From JBGANR01 sp044222225 (lineage in GTDB: Bacteria; Actinomycetota; Actinomycetes; Mycobacteriales; Mycobacteriaceae), in contig JBGANR010000008.1 of assembly GCA_044222225.1 (NCBI GenBank), forward strand, positions 114,988 through 178,987: a stretch of DNA of 64,000 bases, in the 5' to 3' direction. Below the pieces are notes generated by a model. The model was given only the letters and a program-made list of their open reading frames with translations, was not told the origin of the DNA and made no database searches. Made by a program: the position numbers and the translations under genes. Below are positions 8,804 to 17,999 of this stretch, one piece after another; the stretch's first letter is position 1, and every line of letters begins with the position of its first letter.

Positions 8804-9780
8804 GTACCAGACTTCGGCTTCTCGTCCGCCGGATCCTCGACCTCGTCCGCCTCGTCCGCCGCCGCGATCTCCGCCTCGTCCGCCGCCGCGATCTCGGCCG
8901 CGACCCGCTCCCGCTCGGCGGGCCGGTACACCTCGAGGCCCTGTTCACGGCCCTTTCTCGCCAGCACGACGTACGCGACGGCCAGCGCGAAGACGATCGC
9001 CGCGGTGAACACGTTGATCCGCACCCCGGCGACGAGGGTCGCGTGATCGGTCCGCATGAGTTCGATACCGAAGCGTCCGACGCAGTAGCCCGCGACGTAC
9101 AGCGCGAACAACCGGCCGTGGCCGATGCGGAATCGCCGGTCGACCACGACGAGCAGCGCCGCGATCAGCAGGTTCCACAGCAGCTCGTAGAGGAAGGTCG
9201 GGTGGACGACCGCATACACCTCGCCCGTGGAGACGCCGTTGATCGCACCGGGCGAGCCGCCGGTCCGGTAGAAGATCTCCAGCCCCCACGGGACCGACGT
9301 CTCGGCGCCGTACAGCTCCTGGTTGAAGTAGTTGCCGAGCCGTCCGACGGCCTGGGCGACGATGATGCCCGGCGCGACGGCGTCACCGAAGGCGGGCAGG
9401 CTGATGCCGTAGCGCCGCGTGCCGATGTACGCGCCGAGCGTGCCGAGCGCCACGGCGCCCCAGATGCCGAGACCGCCGTCCCAGATGCGGAAGACGTCGG
9501 CGGGTGTCTTCTCGCCGTCGCCGAAGTACGTGTTCCAGTCGGTCAGGACGTGATACAGCCGGCCACCGAGGAGCCCGAAGGGCACCGCCCACAGCGCGAC
9601 GTCGAGCACCTCCCCCGGACGTCCCCCGCGCGCGGTCCAGCGCCGTTCGCCCCACCACAGGGCGATGACGATCCCGGCGATGATGCACAGCGCGTACGCG
9701 CGGATCGGGACCGGACCGAGATGCCACACCCCTTGTGCGGGGCTCGGCAGATACGCGAGGTACGCCGAGGGGGCACTCAC
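8800..9780 (-). CDS. lgt: Prolipoprotein diacylglyceryl transferase
   Basis: 326 aa integral membrane enzyme. It transfers diacylglycerol from phosphatidylglycerol to the lipobox cysteine of prelipoproteins. The Lgt signature GRLGNYFNQELYG and the preceding GIIVAQAV are present, with about seven membrane segments. The C-terminal 40 residues are a cytoplasmic Ala/Glu/Asp-rich tail with a near-repeat (AAEIAAADEAEIAAADEADE), as long acidic tails are common in actinobacterial Lgt. Start is a 4-bp overlap with the trpA stop, so it is the distal gene of the trp transcript, as in mycobacteria. Confidence 0.95.
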   Translation of the reverse strand: MSAPSAYLAYLPSPAQGVWHLGPVPIRAYALCIIAGIVIALWWGERRWTARGGRPGEVLDVALWAVPFGLLGGRLYHVLTDWNTYFGDGEKTPADVFRIWDGGLGIWGAVALGTLGAYIGTRRYGISLPAFGDAVAPGIIVAQAVGRLGNYFNQELYGAETSVPWGLEIFYRTGGSPGAINGVSTGEVYAVVHPTFLYELLWNLLIAALLVVVDRRFRIGHGRLFALYVAGYCVGRFGIELMRTDHATLVAGVRINVFTAAIVFALAVAYVVLARKGREQGLEVYRPAERERVAAEIAAADEAEIAAADEADEVEDPADEKPKSGT

Positions 9781-10553
9781 CCGCGGACTCCGGCGGCGAG
9801 CTCGGCGGTCAGCGCCCGCAGCGCCTCGGTGCCGTCGGCAGCGGCCGAGACGAGCGCCGAGCCGACGATGACGGCGTCGGCGTATCCCGCGATCTCGGCC
9901 GCCTGTTCCCGCGTCTTGACGCCGAGCCCGACGCCGATCGGCAGCGACGAGACCTCACGCACCCGCCGGACGAGTTCAGGAGCCGCCGAGGAGACGGCGT
10001 CCCGGGCGCCGGTGACGCCCATCGTCGACGCCGCGTAGATGAAGCCGGACCCGATGGCGCAGGTCAGCGCGATCCGCTCCGGGCTCGACGACGGCGCCAC
10101 CAGATAGATGCGGTCGAGCAGGTTGGCCTCGGACGCCGCGAGCCAGGCCTGCGACTCCTCGGGGATGAGGTTCGGGGTGACGATGCCGCAGCCGCCGGCC
10201 GACTTGAGCTCGCGGGCGAAGTCGGCGACGCCGAACTGCAGGATCGGGTTCCAGTAGCTCATGACGACGGCCTCGCCACCGGCCGCCTTGACCGCCGCGA
10301 CGACATCGAAGACGTCCTTCACCCGGAAGCCGTTGACCAGCGCCTCCTCGGCGGCCGCCTGGATGGTCGGGCCGTCCATCACGGGATCGGAGTACGGCAC
10401 ACCGACCTCGACGATGTCGCATCCGGCGGCGACGAGATCGGTGACGTGCCGGATCGAGTCGGCGACGGTCGGATAGCCCGCCGGCAGGTAACCGACGAGC
10501 GCCGCGCGCCCCTCGGCGCGGCAGGTCGCGAAGACGGAGTCGAGCTCGCTCAT
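9777..10553 (-). CDS. trpA: Tryptophan synthase alpha subunit
   Basis: 258 aa. TrpA cleaves indole-3-glycerol phosphate to indole and glyceraldehyde 3-phosphate. The catalytic glutamate (IVEVGVPYSDP) and aspartate (VMDGP) are present, as is the phosphate-binding loop region TMGVTG and the GVGLGV strand. It overlaps trpB and lgt by 4 bp each, a sign of translational coupling. Confidence 0.97.
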   Translation of the reverse strand: MSELDSVFATCRAEGRAALVGYLPAGYPTVADSIRHVTDLVAAGCDIVEVGVPYSDPVMDGPTIQAAAEEALVNGFRVKDVFDVVAAVKAAGGEAVVMSYWNPILQFGVADFARELKSAGGCGIVTPNLIPEESQAWLAASEANLLDRIYLVAPSSSPERIALTCAIGSGFIYAASTMGVTGARDAVSSAAPELVRRVREVSSLPIGVGLGVKTREQAAEIAGYADAVIVGSALVSAAADGTEALRALTAELAAGVRG

Positions 10554-11926
10554 GCGTCGGTGTCCTTGTCTGCGGCGGGGCCTGCGGTCTCGGGAGCTGC
10601 GCCGTCGGCATCCGGGGCGTCGGGCGCGGGGTCGTCGAACAACCCGAACCAGTGGGCCGCGGTGTCGACGTCCTTGTCGCCCCGCCCGGAGACGTTGACG
10701 AGGACGACGGCGCCCTTCCCCAGCTCCTTGCCGAGTTCCAGCGCGCCGGCGATGGCGTGCGCGGACTCGATGGCCGGGATGATGCCCTCCGTGCGCGAGA
10801 GCAGCGCCAGCGCGTCCATCGCCTCGGTGTCGGTGACCGGCCGATACTCGGCGCGTCCGATGTCCTTGAGATGAGCGTGCTCGGGCCCGACGCCCGGATA
10901 GTCGAGACCCGCCGAGATGGAGTGCGACTCGATCGTCTGGCCGTCGTCGTCCTGCAACAGGTACGAGTAGGAGCCCTGGAACGCGCCGGGCCGCCCGCCC
11001 GTCATCGTCGCGGCGTGCCGCCCGGTCTCGACGCCGTCACCGGCCGCCTCGAAGCCGACGAGCCGAACACCGGCGTCGCCGATGAACGGGTGGAAGATGC
11101 CGATCGCGTTGGAGCCGCCGCCGACGCAGGCCGTGACGGCGTCGGGCAGCCGGCCGATCCGGTCGAGGATCTGCTCCCGCGCCTCCAGCCCGATGACCCG
11201 CTGCAGATCCCGCACCATGAGCGGGAACGGGTGCGGCCCGGCGGCGGTGCCGAAGCAGTAGTAGGTGGTGTCGGCGTTGGTCACCCAGTCGCGCATCGCC
11301 TCGTTGATGGCGTCCTTGAGCGTCGCCGAGCCCGAGTCGACGGGCACCACGTCCGCGCCGAGCAGCCGCATCCGGGCGACGTTGAGCGCCTGCCGCTCGG
11401 TGTCGACGCGTCCCATGTAGACCACGCATTCGAGGCCGAGGAGTGCACAGGCGGTCGCCGTGGCGACGCCGTGCTGGCCGGCGCCCGTCTCGGCGATGAC
11501 CCGTGGCTTGCCCATCCGCTTGGCCAGCAGCGCCTGGCCGAGCACGTTGTTGATCTTGTGCGAGCCGGTGTGGTTGAGATCCTCCCGCTTGAGGAAGATG
11601 CGCGCGCCGCCCGCGTGCTCCGACAGCCGCTGCGCCTCGTAGAGCGGCGACGGGCGTCCGGTGTAGTCCCGCTGCAGCCGGTCGAGCTCGTCGAGATAGC
11701 CGTCGTCGGTCCGCGCCTTGCCGTACGCGGACGTGACGTCCTCGATGACGGCCATGAGCGCCTCGGGGACGTGCCGCCCGCCGTAGTCGCCGAAGTAGCC
11801 GCGCTGCGACGGATCGCGGCCGTCGTCCATCCTCAGTCCCGCGCTGGCGGGCGGGAGCGTGTGGCGGGAGCTGCGGTCGTCCGCAGCGCTGGTCCGGCCT
11901 GCGCCGGCGGGCGGTTTCTGTCTCAC
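10550..11926 (-). CDS. trpB: Tryptophan synthase beta subunit
   Basis: 458 aa from the GTG at 11926; an ATG at residue 33 (MDDGRDPSQRGYFG) is a shorter alternative. The PLP lysine is in HTGSHKINN, the phosphate loop is GGGSNAIG and the C-terminal core ends near SGRGDKD. A low-complexity Asp/Ala/Pro tail of about 35 residues follows the fold. The enzyme condenses indole with serine. It lies 80 bp from trpC and overlaps trpA by 4 bp. Confidence 0.97.
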   Translation of the reverse strand: MRQKPPAGAGRTSAADDRSSRHTLPPASAGLRMDDGRDPSQRGYFGDYGGRHVPEALMAVIEDVTSAYGKARTDDGYLDELDRLQRDYTGRPSPLYEAQRLSEHAGGARIFLKREDLNHTGSHKINNVLGQALLAKRMGKPRVIAETGAGQHGVATATACALLGLECVVYMGRVDTERQALNVARMRLLGADVVPVDSGSATLKDAINEAMRDWVTNADTTYYCFGTAAGPHPFPLMVRDLQRVIGLEAREQILDRIGRLPDAVTACVGGGSNAIGIFHPFIGDAGVRLVGFEAAGDGVETGRHAATMTGGRPGAFQGSYSYLLQDDDGQTIESHSISAGLDYPGVGPEHAHLKDIGRAEYRPVTDTEAMDALALLSRTEGIIPAIESAHAIAGALELGKELGKGAVVLVNVSGRGDKDVDTAAHWFGLFDDPAPDAPDADGAAPETAGPAADKDTDA

Positions 11927-12006
11927 GGAATCAGGTTATCGGTGGCCGCCGACAGATTTTCCGGCGGTCGCCGCCCGTGCCGCTGCGCCGGCGCGAGAAG
12001 CGAGCG

Positions 12007-12819
12007 TCAGCGAGCGGGCTTGGGGCAGGACGGGTGCGCGCCGGCGGTGACGAGTTCGGCGACCGCGATCCGCGGATCTCCGCTGGTCACGAGGCCCTCA
12101 CCGACGAGCACCGCGTCGGCGCCCGCGCCGGCGTAGGCCAGCAGGTCGGCGGTGCCGCGGATCCCCGACTCGGCGATCTTGATGACGTCCGTCGGCAGCC
12201 CCGGCGCGATCCGCGCGAAGCAGTCCCGGTCGACCTGGAGCGTCTTGAGGTTGCGGGCGTTGACGCCGACGACCTTCGCTCCGGCCCGCAGCGCGCGGTC
12301 GGCCTCCTGTTCGGTGTGCACCTCGACGAGAGCCGTCATGCCGAGCGACTCGGTGCGGTCGAGCAACGATTCGAGCGCGGGCTGCTCGAGCGCGGCCACG
12401 ATGAGCAGGATGACGTCAGCGCCGTGCGCCCGCGCCTCGTGGATCTGGTACGGGCCGACGATGAAGTCCTTGCGCAGCACGGGCAGGGAGACCCGGGCGC
12501 GGACGGCGTCGAGATCGGCGAGCGAGCCGCGGAACCGGCGCTCCTCGGTGAGGACGCTGATGACGCGCGCGCCACCGGCCTCGTAGGCGGCGGCGAGATC
12601 CGCGGGATCGGGGATGTCGGCGAGTTCGCCCTTGGACGGGCTCGCTCGCTTGACCTCCGCGATGACCGCGATGCCCGGCGCGCGCAGCGCCGCCATCGCG
12701 TTCTTGGGATCCGGGGCCCGCCGCGCCGCCTCTTTGACGGCCGCCATGTCGACGATCGCCTCACGCGCCGCGGCGTCCTCGCGGACACCCGCGATGATCG
12801 AATCGAGAACCGATGACAC
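12007..12819 (-). CDS. trpC: Indole-3-glycerol phosphate synthase
   Basis: 270 aa from the GTG at 12819, preceded by AGGAGG with 8-nt spacing. The open frame runs further upstream, but that part has no similarity to the family. Signature IAEVKRASPSKGEL with the catalytic lysines, LRKDFIVGPYQ, VGVNARNLKTLQVD and ESGIRG are all present. It is a monofunctional TrpC, without a fused TrpF, as in other Actinobacteria where PriA supplies PRA isomerase. Confidence 0.97.
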   Translation of the reverse strand: MSSVLDSIIAGVREDAAAREAIVDMAAVKEAARRAPDPKNAMAALRAPGIAVIAEVKRASPSKGELADIPDPADLAAAYEAGGARVISVLTEERRFRGSLADLDAVRARVSLPVLRKDFIVGPYQIHEARAHGADVILLIVAALEQPALESLLDRTESLGMTALVEVHTEQEADRALRAGAKVVGVNARNLKTLQVDRDCFARIAPGLPTDVIKIAESGIRGTADLLAYAGAGADAVLVGEGLVTSGDPRIAVAELVTAGAHPSCPKPAR

Positions 12820-12886
12820 TACAAGGTCCTCCTGTTTCGTGTCGCCGCCGGTCTGACGCGGCCTGCGTCGATCGACGGCCGAAGTG

Positions 12887-12918
12887 GGATAAGAGTAACC
12901 CCGCCTCCGAGGCGGGTT
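12887..12918 (-). promoter_or_regulatory. Hairpin and possible promoter between trpM and trpC
   Basis: A short GC-rich inverted repeat (CCCGCC / GGCGGG, 5-nt loop) sits directly after the trpM stop. On the minus strand it is followed by TACTCT, which fits the actinobacterial -10 pattern TANNNT. A weak CTGAAC 18 bp upstream could serve as -35. It may be a weak internal terminator, a secondary promoter for trpCBA-lgt, or both. It has no run of T and no leader peptide with Trp codons follows. Confidence 0.3.
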
Positions 12919-13607
12919 CAGCCAGGGCGGCCGGTCGTCGGATCGTCGCCGGTGTCGAGCGATTCCCAGAGCTGCCGCTCGGACAGCTCGACGTCCCGCT
13001 CGCCCTCCCTGTCGGCGAAGACGGCGCGTTCCAGCTCGGCCCGGCGTGCCGCCGGCGTCTCGTACCTGGCGCTCATTCCGGACGCCGCACGCGCCGATCG
13101 CAGGGCGACGACGGCCGCGACGACACAGGCGAGCCCCGCCGCGCCGACGAGCAGCTGCGTCCAGCGATGCGGCTGCACGGACTCCAGCTGATGCGCCGCG
13201 ACGCCCGCGTGCTGCGCGGCCGCGATCACCGTCTGATCGTCGACGACGAACCACACCGCCGACGCGAGTGCGAACGCACCGGCCAGCGCGACGACGACCG
13301 CCACGATGCGGCGGCCGAGCTTCTTGGTCGCCGCCGTCGCCGCGACGCCGGCCAACAGGACGAGCGCGAGCGGCGTCAGCCACGGCGACCAGTCGGCGCC
13401 GGACATCTCGCCGGCGTGGCTCGTCGTCAGGTCGGCGGCGACGGTGTACGTGACCCAGGCCAGGCGCGTCGACCCCCACAGGAGCGCCGCGGCGGCCGCG
13501 AGCAGCACTCCGACGACGACCAGTGCGCGCCGGTCGCCACCGGCACGCTCGGGCGCCGGAACGGCCGATTCGTCGCTCGGCGCGGCGGCCCCCTCCGGAT
13601 CGGTCAT
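12918..13607 (-). CDS. Trp-operon conserved membrane protein (TIGR02234 type)
   Basis: 229 aa from the ATG at 13607, which overlaps the trpE stop by 4 bp. Four membrane helices are seen (about residues 29-48, 75-93, 100-120 and 147-166). Between helices 1 and 2 is the family-like WVTYTVAADLTTSHAGEMSGADW. The cytoplasmic C-terminus is charged and rich in Glu and Arg. A membrane protein at this place between trpE and trpC is conserved in Mycobacteriales (Rv1610 position). Its role is unknown; the position suggests a link to tryptophan production or export (inference). Confidence 0.85.
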   Translation of the reverse strand: MTDPEGAAAPSDESAVPAPERAGGDRRALVVVGVLLAAAAALLWGSTRLAWVTYTVAADLTTSHAGEMSGADWSPWLTPLALVLLAGVAATAATKKLGRRIVAVVVALAGAFALASAVWFVVDDQTVIAAAQHAGVAAHQLESVQPHRWTQLLVGAAGLACVVAAVVALRSARAASGMSARYETPAARRAELERAVFADREGERDVELSERQLWESLDTGDDPTTGRPG

Positions 13608-15148
13608 CGGGTCGTCGCGGGCCGCGGCTCCCCGACCCGGCGCATCGTGCCCGCGGCGGCGATGGCGGTCAGGACGGTGCGGGCCTTGTTGTTGGCCTCG
13701 GTGTACTCGTAATCGGCGTCCGAATCGGCGACGACACCGCCACCGGCCTGCACGTACGCCTTGCCCCGCGCCATGACGGCGGTGCGGATGGCGATGGCCG
13801 TGTCGGCGTTGCCGGCGAAGTCGAGGTAGCCGACGACGCCGCCGTACAGGCCGCGCCGGGTGAGCTCGGCCTCGTCGATGAGTTCCATCGCGCGGACCTT
13901 CGGCGCGCCCGTCAGCGTCCCGGCCGGGAAGCAGGCGAGCACCGTGTCCAGCGCCGTGCGCCCCTCGGCCAGCCGCCCGGACACCGTCGACACGAGATGC
14001 ATGACGTGGCTGTAGCGCTCGATGTGGCGGTAGTCGGCCACCTTGACGGTGCCCGGCTCGCACACCCGGCCCAGATCGTTGCGGCCGAGATCGACGAGCA
14101 TGAGGTGCTCGGCGTTCTCCTTCTCGTCGCCCTCGAGCTCCTTGCCCAGCAGCACGTCCTCCTCCGGCGTGGCCCCGCGCCACCGGGTGCCGGCGATCGG
14201 ATGCGTCGTCGCGACGCCGTCGGCCACCGTGACGAGCGCCTCCGGGCTCGACCCGACGATCGTGAACGCGTCGCTCGCGCCCTCGATCTCGGGGATCCGC
14301 AGCAGGTACATGTACGGGCTCGGGTTCGTGGCCCGCAGCACGCGATAGACGTCGACCGGATCGGCCTCGGTCGTCATCTCGAACCGCGACGACGGCACCA
14401 CCTGGAACGCCTCACCCGCCTCGATGTCGCCGACGAGCCGGCGGACGATCTCCCCGTACTCCTCGCGGCTGCGCTGCGCGACGAACTCCGGGGCGGGCGT
14501 GTCGTACATCGACACCGTCGACGCCGCCGGCGCGGCCAGCCGCTCGCTCATCGCGTCGAGGCGTGCCAGCGCGTCGTCATAGGCCTCGTCGACGCCGTCG
14601 TCCCGGCCGTCCCAGTTGACGGCGTTGGCGACGAGGACGATCGTGCCCTCGTGATGGTCGACGACGGCGAGATCCGTCGCAAGCAGCATGAGCAGCTCCG
14701 GCAGCCGCAGGTCGTCGACGCACGTGTCGGGCAGCCGCTCCAGCCGCCGGACGACGTCGTAGCCGAGGAAGCCGACGAAGCCGCTGGTCAGCGGCGGCAG
14801 GCCCGGGATCGGCTCGGTGGCCAGGATCTCCGTGCACCGGCGCAGCACGTCGAGCGGATCGCCGCCCGACGGCACCCCCGACGGGACGTGCCCCCACCAG
14901 AACGCCTCGCCGCCCTTCACCGTCAGCGCCGCCGGCGCGCCGGCGCCGATGAACGAGTACCGCGACCAGCTGCGCCCGTTCTCCGCGGATTCGAGCAGGA
15001 ACGTGCCGGGGCGATCGCCCGCGAGCTTGCGGTAGGCCGACAGCGGGGTCTCCGAGTCGGCGAGGACGGTGCGGATCACCGGGACGACGCGGTGACCCGC
15101 GGCGAGCGCCGCGAAGGTCTCCCGCGACGTGGTGTCGTCAAGGGGCAT
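13604..15148 (-). CDS. trpE: Anthranilate synthase component I
   Basis: 514 aa from the ATG at 15148, following GGGAAGAA. The upstream extension of the frame is hisI in another phase. The N-terminal half has the tryptophan feedback element LLES (residues about 49-52). The chorismate-binding half has YLLRIPEIEG, PIAGTRWRG, DLGRNDLGRVC and SGRLAEGRTALDTVLACFPAGT with TGAPKVRAMELIDE. It makes anthranilate from chorismate with a glutaminase subunit, which is not encoded here. trpD is likewise elsewhere. It is 74 bp from hisI. Confidence 0.96.
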   Translation of the reverse strand: MPLDDTTSRETFAALAAGHRVVPVIRTVLADSETPLSAYRKLAGDRPGTFLLESAENGRSWSRYSFIGAGAPAALTVKGGEAFWWGHVPSGVPSGGDPLDVLRRCTEILATEPIPGLPPLTSGFVGFLGYDVVRRLERLPDTCVDDLRLPELLMLLATDLAVVDHHEGTIVLVANAVNWDGRDDGVDEAYDDALARLDAMSERLAAPAASTVSMYDTPAPEFVAQRSREEYGEIVRRLVGDIEAGEAFQVVPSSRFEMTTEADPVDVYRVLRATNPSPYMYLLRIPEIEGASDAFTIVGSSPEALVTVADGVATTHPIAGTRWRGATPEEDVLLGKELEGDEKENAEHLMLVDLGRNDLGRVCEPGTVKVADYRHIERYSHVMHLVSTVSGRLAEGRTALDTVLACFPAGTLTGAPKVRAMELIDEAELTRRGLYGGVVGYLDFAGNADTAIAIRTAVMARGKAYVQAGGGVVADSDADYEYTEANNKARTVLTAIAAAGTMRRVGEPRPATTR

Positions 15149-15222
15149 GCTGACTGATTCTTCCCGTAGCAGACGGTCGGGTGGTCGGATGCGCCCGCCG
15201 GAGCTCCCGCCGGGCCGATCGC

Positions 15223-15570
15223 TCATTCTTCCCGGAGGAGGACGTCGGCGTCGAAGCAGGTGCGGGCGCCGGTGTGGCAGGCGGCGCCGGCCTGGTCGAC
15301 GACGAGCAGCACGGTGTCGCCGTCGCAGTCGAGCCGCACCTCGTGAACGCGCTGCGTGTGGCCACTGGTGGCGCCCTTCACCCACAGCTCGCCGCGCGAG
15401 CGCGACCAGTACGTACCCTGGCGCGTCGCCAGCGTGAGGGCGAGCGCCTCGTCGTTCATCCACGCCATCATGAGCACCTCGCCGGTCCCCTTCGCCTGCG
15501 CGACGGCGGCGACGAGGCCGTCGGGGTTGCGCTTGAGGCGGGCGGCGATGGCGGGATCGAGCGTCGTCAT
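15223..15570 (-). CDS. hisI: Phosphoribosyl-AMP cyclohydrolase
   Basis: 115 aa from the ATG at 15570; an ATG 12 bp upstream is possible. It shows GEVLMMAWMNDEAL, TYWSRSRGELWVKG, the metal ligands in RLDCDGDTVLLVVDQ and the cysteines AACHTGARTCF. Monofunctional HisI, without the HisE pyrophosphohydrolase domain, matching actinobacterial practice. It opens the ring of PR-AMP in step three of histidine synthesis and is the last his gene of the block. Confidence 0.95.
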   Translation of the reverse strand: MTTLDPAIAARLKRNPDGLVAAVAQAKGTGEVLMMAWMNDEALALTLATRQGTYWSRSRGELWVKGATSGHTQRVHEVRLDCDGDTVLLVVDQAGAACHTGARTCFDADVLLREE

Positions 15571-15604
15571 GGCGTCGATCATCGCAGGTCGTGTCGAGTC
15601 GATA

Positions 15605-16378
15605 TCAGCGCACCGTGACGCCATCGGCGCGCAGGGCGGCCTTGACGTCGCCGATGGTGAGCTCGCCGAAGTGGAAGACAGAGGCGGCCAGGACGGCGTC
15701 GGCGCCCGCCGCGACGGCCGGCGGGAAGTGGTCGGCGCGGCCGGCGCCGCCGCTGGCGATGACGGGCACGCCGACGGCCGCGCGGACCGCGCGCAGCATG
15801 GCGAGGTCGAAACCGTCCTTCGTGCCGTCGGCGTCCATCGAGTTGAGCAGGATCTCACCGACGCCCAGCTCCTGGCCGCGGCGGGCCCATTCGACGGCGT
15901 CGATGCCGGTGCCGCGGCGGCCGCCGTGCGTGGTCACCTCCCAGCCGGACGGCGTCGGCGGCTCGCCCTCCGGGACGGTGCGTGCGTCGACCGAGAGCAC
16001 GATGCACTGGCTGCCGAACCGGCGGCCCAGCTCGGCGAGCAGCTCCGGACGCGCGATGGCCGCGGTGTTGACGCTCACCTTGTCGGCGCCGGCGCGCAGC
16101 AGGGCGTCGACGTCGGCCTCGCTGCGGACGCCGCCGCCGACCGTGAGCGGGATGAAGATCTGGTCGGCCGTCCGGCGGACCACGTCGATCATCGTCGCGC
16201 GGCCCGAACTGGACGCGGTCACGTCGAGGAAGGTCAGCTCGTCGGCGCCCTGGGCATCGTAGGCGGCCGCGAGTTCGACGGGGTCGCCCGCGTCCCGCAG
16301 GTTCTGGAAGTTGACGCCCTTGACGACGCGGCCCGCGTCGACGTCGAGGCACGGGATGACCCGCACGGCCAGGCTCAT
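15605..16378 (-). CDS. hisF: Imidazole glycerol phosphate synthase cyclase subunit
   Basis: 257 aa from the ATG at 16378 after GAAGGAGA. The half-barrel signatures are clear: RVIPCLDVDAGRVVKGVNF (catalytic Asp), LTVGGGVRS, NSMDADGTKDGFD (second catalytic Asp) and VPVIASGGAG. HisF uses ammonia delivered from HisH to make IGP and AICAR. It is 34 bp from hisI and 37 bp from impA. Confidence 0.97.
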   Translation of the reverse strand: MSLAVRVIPCLDVDAGRVVKGVNFQNLRDAGDPVELAAAYDAQGADELTFLDVTASSSGRATMIDVVRRTADQIFIPLTVGGGVRSEADVDALLRAGADKVSVNTAAIARPELLAELGRRFGSQCIVLSVDARTVPEGEPPTPSGWEVTTHGGRRGTGIDAVEWARRGQELGVGEILLNSMDADGTKDGFDLAMLRAVRAAVGVPVIASGGAGRADHFPPAVAAGADAVLAASVFHFGELTIGDVKAALRADGVTVR

Positions 16379-16415
16379 GACGTCTCCTTCACGTGATCGG
16401 CGGAGGACCGGCGGT

Positions 16416-17216
16416 TCACGACGCCTGTTCCTCCCGCACCCGGGCGACGATGGCGAGCAGCTCGTCGTGCACGCCCGGGGCGCCGGCGAGCATGGAATCG
16501 GAGTCGACGGTCCACGGCCGTCCAGCGAGGTCGGTGACGACGCCGCCCGCGGCGAGCACGAGCGCCGCCCCGGCGGCGTTGTCCCAGGCATTGCGACCGA
16601 AGACCACCGAGCCGCCCGTGAGACCGGCCGCCGTGAACGCCATCTCGGCGCCCGTCGAGCCGAGGATGCGGAACCTCCCGGCGCTGCGCGAGAGCTCCTC
16701 GAGCAGCGCCACCCGGAACCGGCCGGGGAAGCGGCCGCGGCTGTCGGCGTCGAACGTCCCGAAGGTGACGACGACGTCGACGAGCGAGACCGGCGCCAGC
16801 GGCGGCAGCGGCCGGTCGCCGTCGAACACGGGGCCGCCGACGACCGCGTGATAGCGCAGGCCCAGCTGCGGCAGCCAGGTGAGGCCCGCCTGCGGCAGGC
16901 CGTCGTGGAGCAGGCCGAGCAGCAGCCCGGAGATCGGCAGGCCGGCGGAGAAGTTGAAGGTGCCGTCGATCGGGTCGAGCACCCAGACCCAGCCCTCGCC
17001 GACCGGCGGGCCGCCGAACTCCTCGCCGTGCACGGCGATGCCGGTCTCGGCCTCCAGCCGCGCCGTCAACCGGCGCTCGAGCGCGAGGTCGACCTCGGTG
17101 GCGAAGTCACGACCGCCCTTGACGACGGCGCTGGGCGCTCCGACGCCGGCGAGGAACTCCTCGGTGACGGCGTCGAACGCGGCGGCGGCGGTGGCGACGA
17201 GTGCGGGGACGTCCAT
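16416..17216 (-). CDS. impA: Inositol monophosphatase-family phosphatase of the his operon
   Basis: 266 aa. It carries the metal-binding motifs HGEEFG, WVLDPIDGTFNF and WDNAAGAALVLAAGG of the Li-sensitive phosphatase fold. The gene sits between priA and hisF, the place of impA (Rv1604) in mycobacteria. In Actinobacteria a phosphatase of this family can act as histidinol-phosphate phosphatase (HisN). That role here is an inference from position; the activity could equally be inositol phosphate hydrolysis. Confidence 0.88.
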   Translation of the reverse strand: MDVPALVATAAAAFDAVTEEFLAGVGAPSAVVKGGRDFATEVDLALERRLTARLEAETGIAVHGEEFGGPPVGEGWVWVLDPIDGTFNFSAGLPISGLLLGLLHDGLPQAGLTWLPQLGLRYHAVVGGPVFDGDRPLPPLAPVSLVDVVVTFGTFDADSRGRFPGRFRVALLEELSRSAGRFRILGSTGAEMAFTAAGLTGGSVVFGRNAWDNAAGAALVLAAGGVVTDLAGRPWTVDSDSMLAGAPGVHDELLAIVARVREEQAS

Positions 17217-17221
17217 CGGCG

Positions 17222-17956
17222 CTAGCCCGCGACCGCGGCGAGGGCCTCGGGCAGCGTGAACCGCCCGGCGTACAGCGCCTTGCCGATGATCGCGCCCTCG
17301 ACGCCGGCGGCCGACAGGCCGGAGATCGCCCGGAGGTCGTCGAGCGCCGAGATGCCGCCCGAGGCGACGACCGGCTTGTCGGTGCGGGCCGCGACCTCGG
17401 CGAGCAGTTCGAGATTCGGGCCGGTGAGCGTGCCGTCCTTCGTCACGTCGGTGACCACGTAGCGCGAGCAGCCGTCACGTTCGAGCCGCTCGAGCACCTC
17501 CCACAGATCGCCGCCGTCGGTGACCCACCCGCGTCCCCGCAGCCGGTAGCCGCTCTCGCCGCGCAGCACGTCGAGGCCGACGGCGATGCGATCGCCGAAA
17601 CGGTCGATGGCGCGCGCACACCAGTCGGGGTTCTCGATGGCGGCCGTGCCGAGGTTGACGCGTGCACAGCCGGTGGCGAGCGCCGCCTCCAGCGAGGCGT
17701 CGTCGCGGATGCCGCCGGAGAGCTCGGCCGCGATGTCGAGTTCGCCGATGACGCGCGCGAGCAGCTCGCTGTTGCTGCCGCGGCCGAACGCGGCGTCGAG
17801 ATCGACGAGGTGGACCCACCGGGCGCCGTCGCGCTGCCAGGCGAGCGCCGCGTCACGCGGATCGCCGTAGCCGGTCTCGCTCCCGGCGGCCCCCTGTACG
17901 AGCCGGACGGCCTGGCCGTCGGCGACGTCGACGGCGGGCAGCAGCTCAAGAGTCAC
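17222..17956 (-). CDS. priA: Bifunctional HisA/TrpF isomerase PriA
   Basis: 244 aa from the GTG at 17956 after GAAAGGA. The eight-stranded barrel has two phosphate-binding halves. Catalytic D10 is in PAVDVADGQAVRLVQG and the second aspartate is in VTDVTKDGTLTGPN. In Actinobacteria this HisA homologue isomerises both ProFAR and phosphoribosyl anthranilate. No trpF is found in the trp block, which fits a bifunctional PriA. It ends 5 bp before impA. Confidence 0.95.
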   Translation of the reverse strand: MTLELLPAVDVADGQAVRLVQGAAGSETGYGDPRDAALAWQRDGARWVHLVDLDAAFGRGSNSELLARVIGELDIAAELSGGIRDDASLEAALATGCARVNLGTAAIENPDWCARAIDRFGDRIAVGLDVLRGESGYRLRGRGWVTDGGDLWEVLERLERDGCSRYVVTDVTKDGTLTGPNLELLAEVAARTDKPVVASGGISALDDLRAISGLSAAGVEGAIIGKALYAGRFTLPEALAAVAG

Positions 17957-17999
17957 TCCGGGGTCCTTTCGTGGAGCATCCGTGATCAAAGTCGGTTCC

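Noticed and set aside
12820..12895. A trp attenuator with leader peptide before trpC
   Set aside because: No short frame with Trp codons is seen; the same holds for the 74 bp before trpE.
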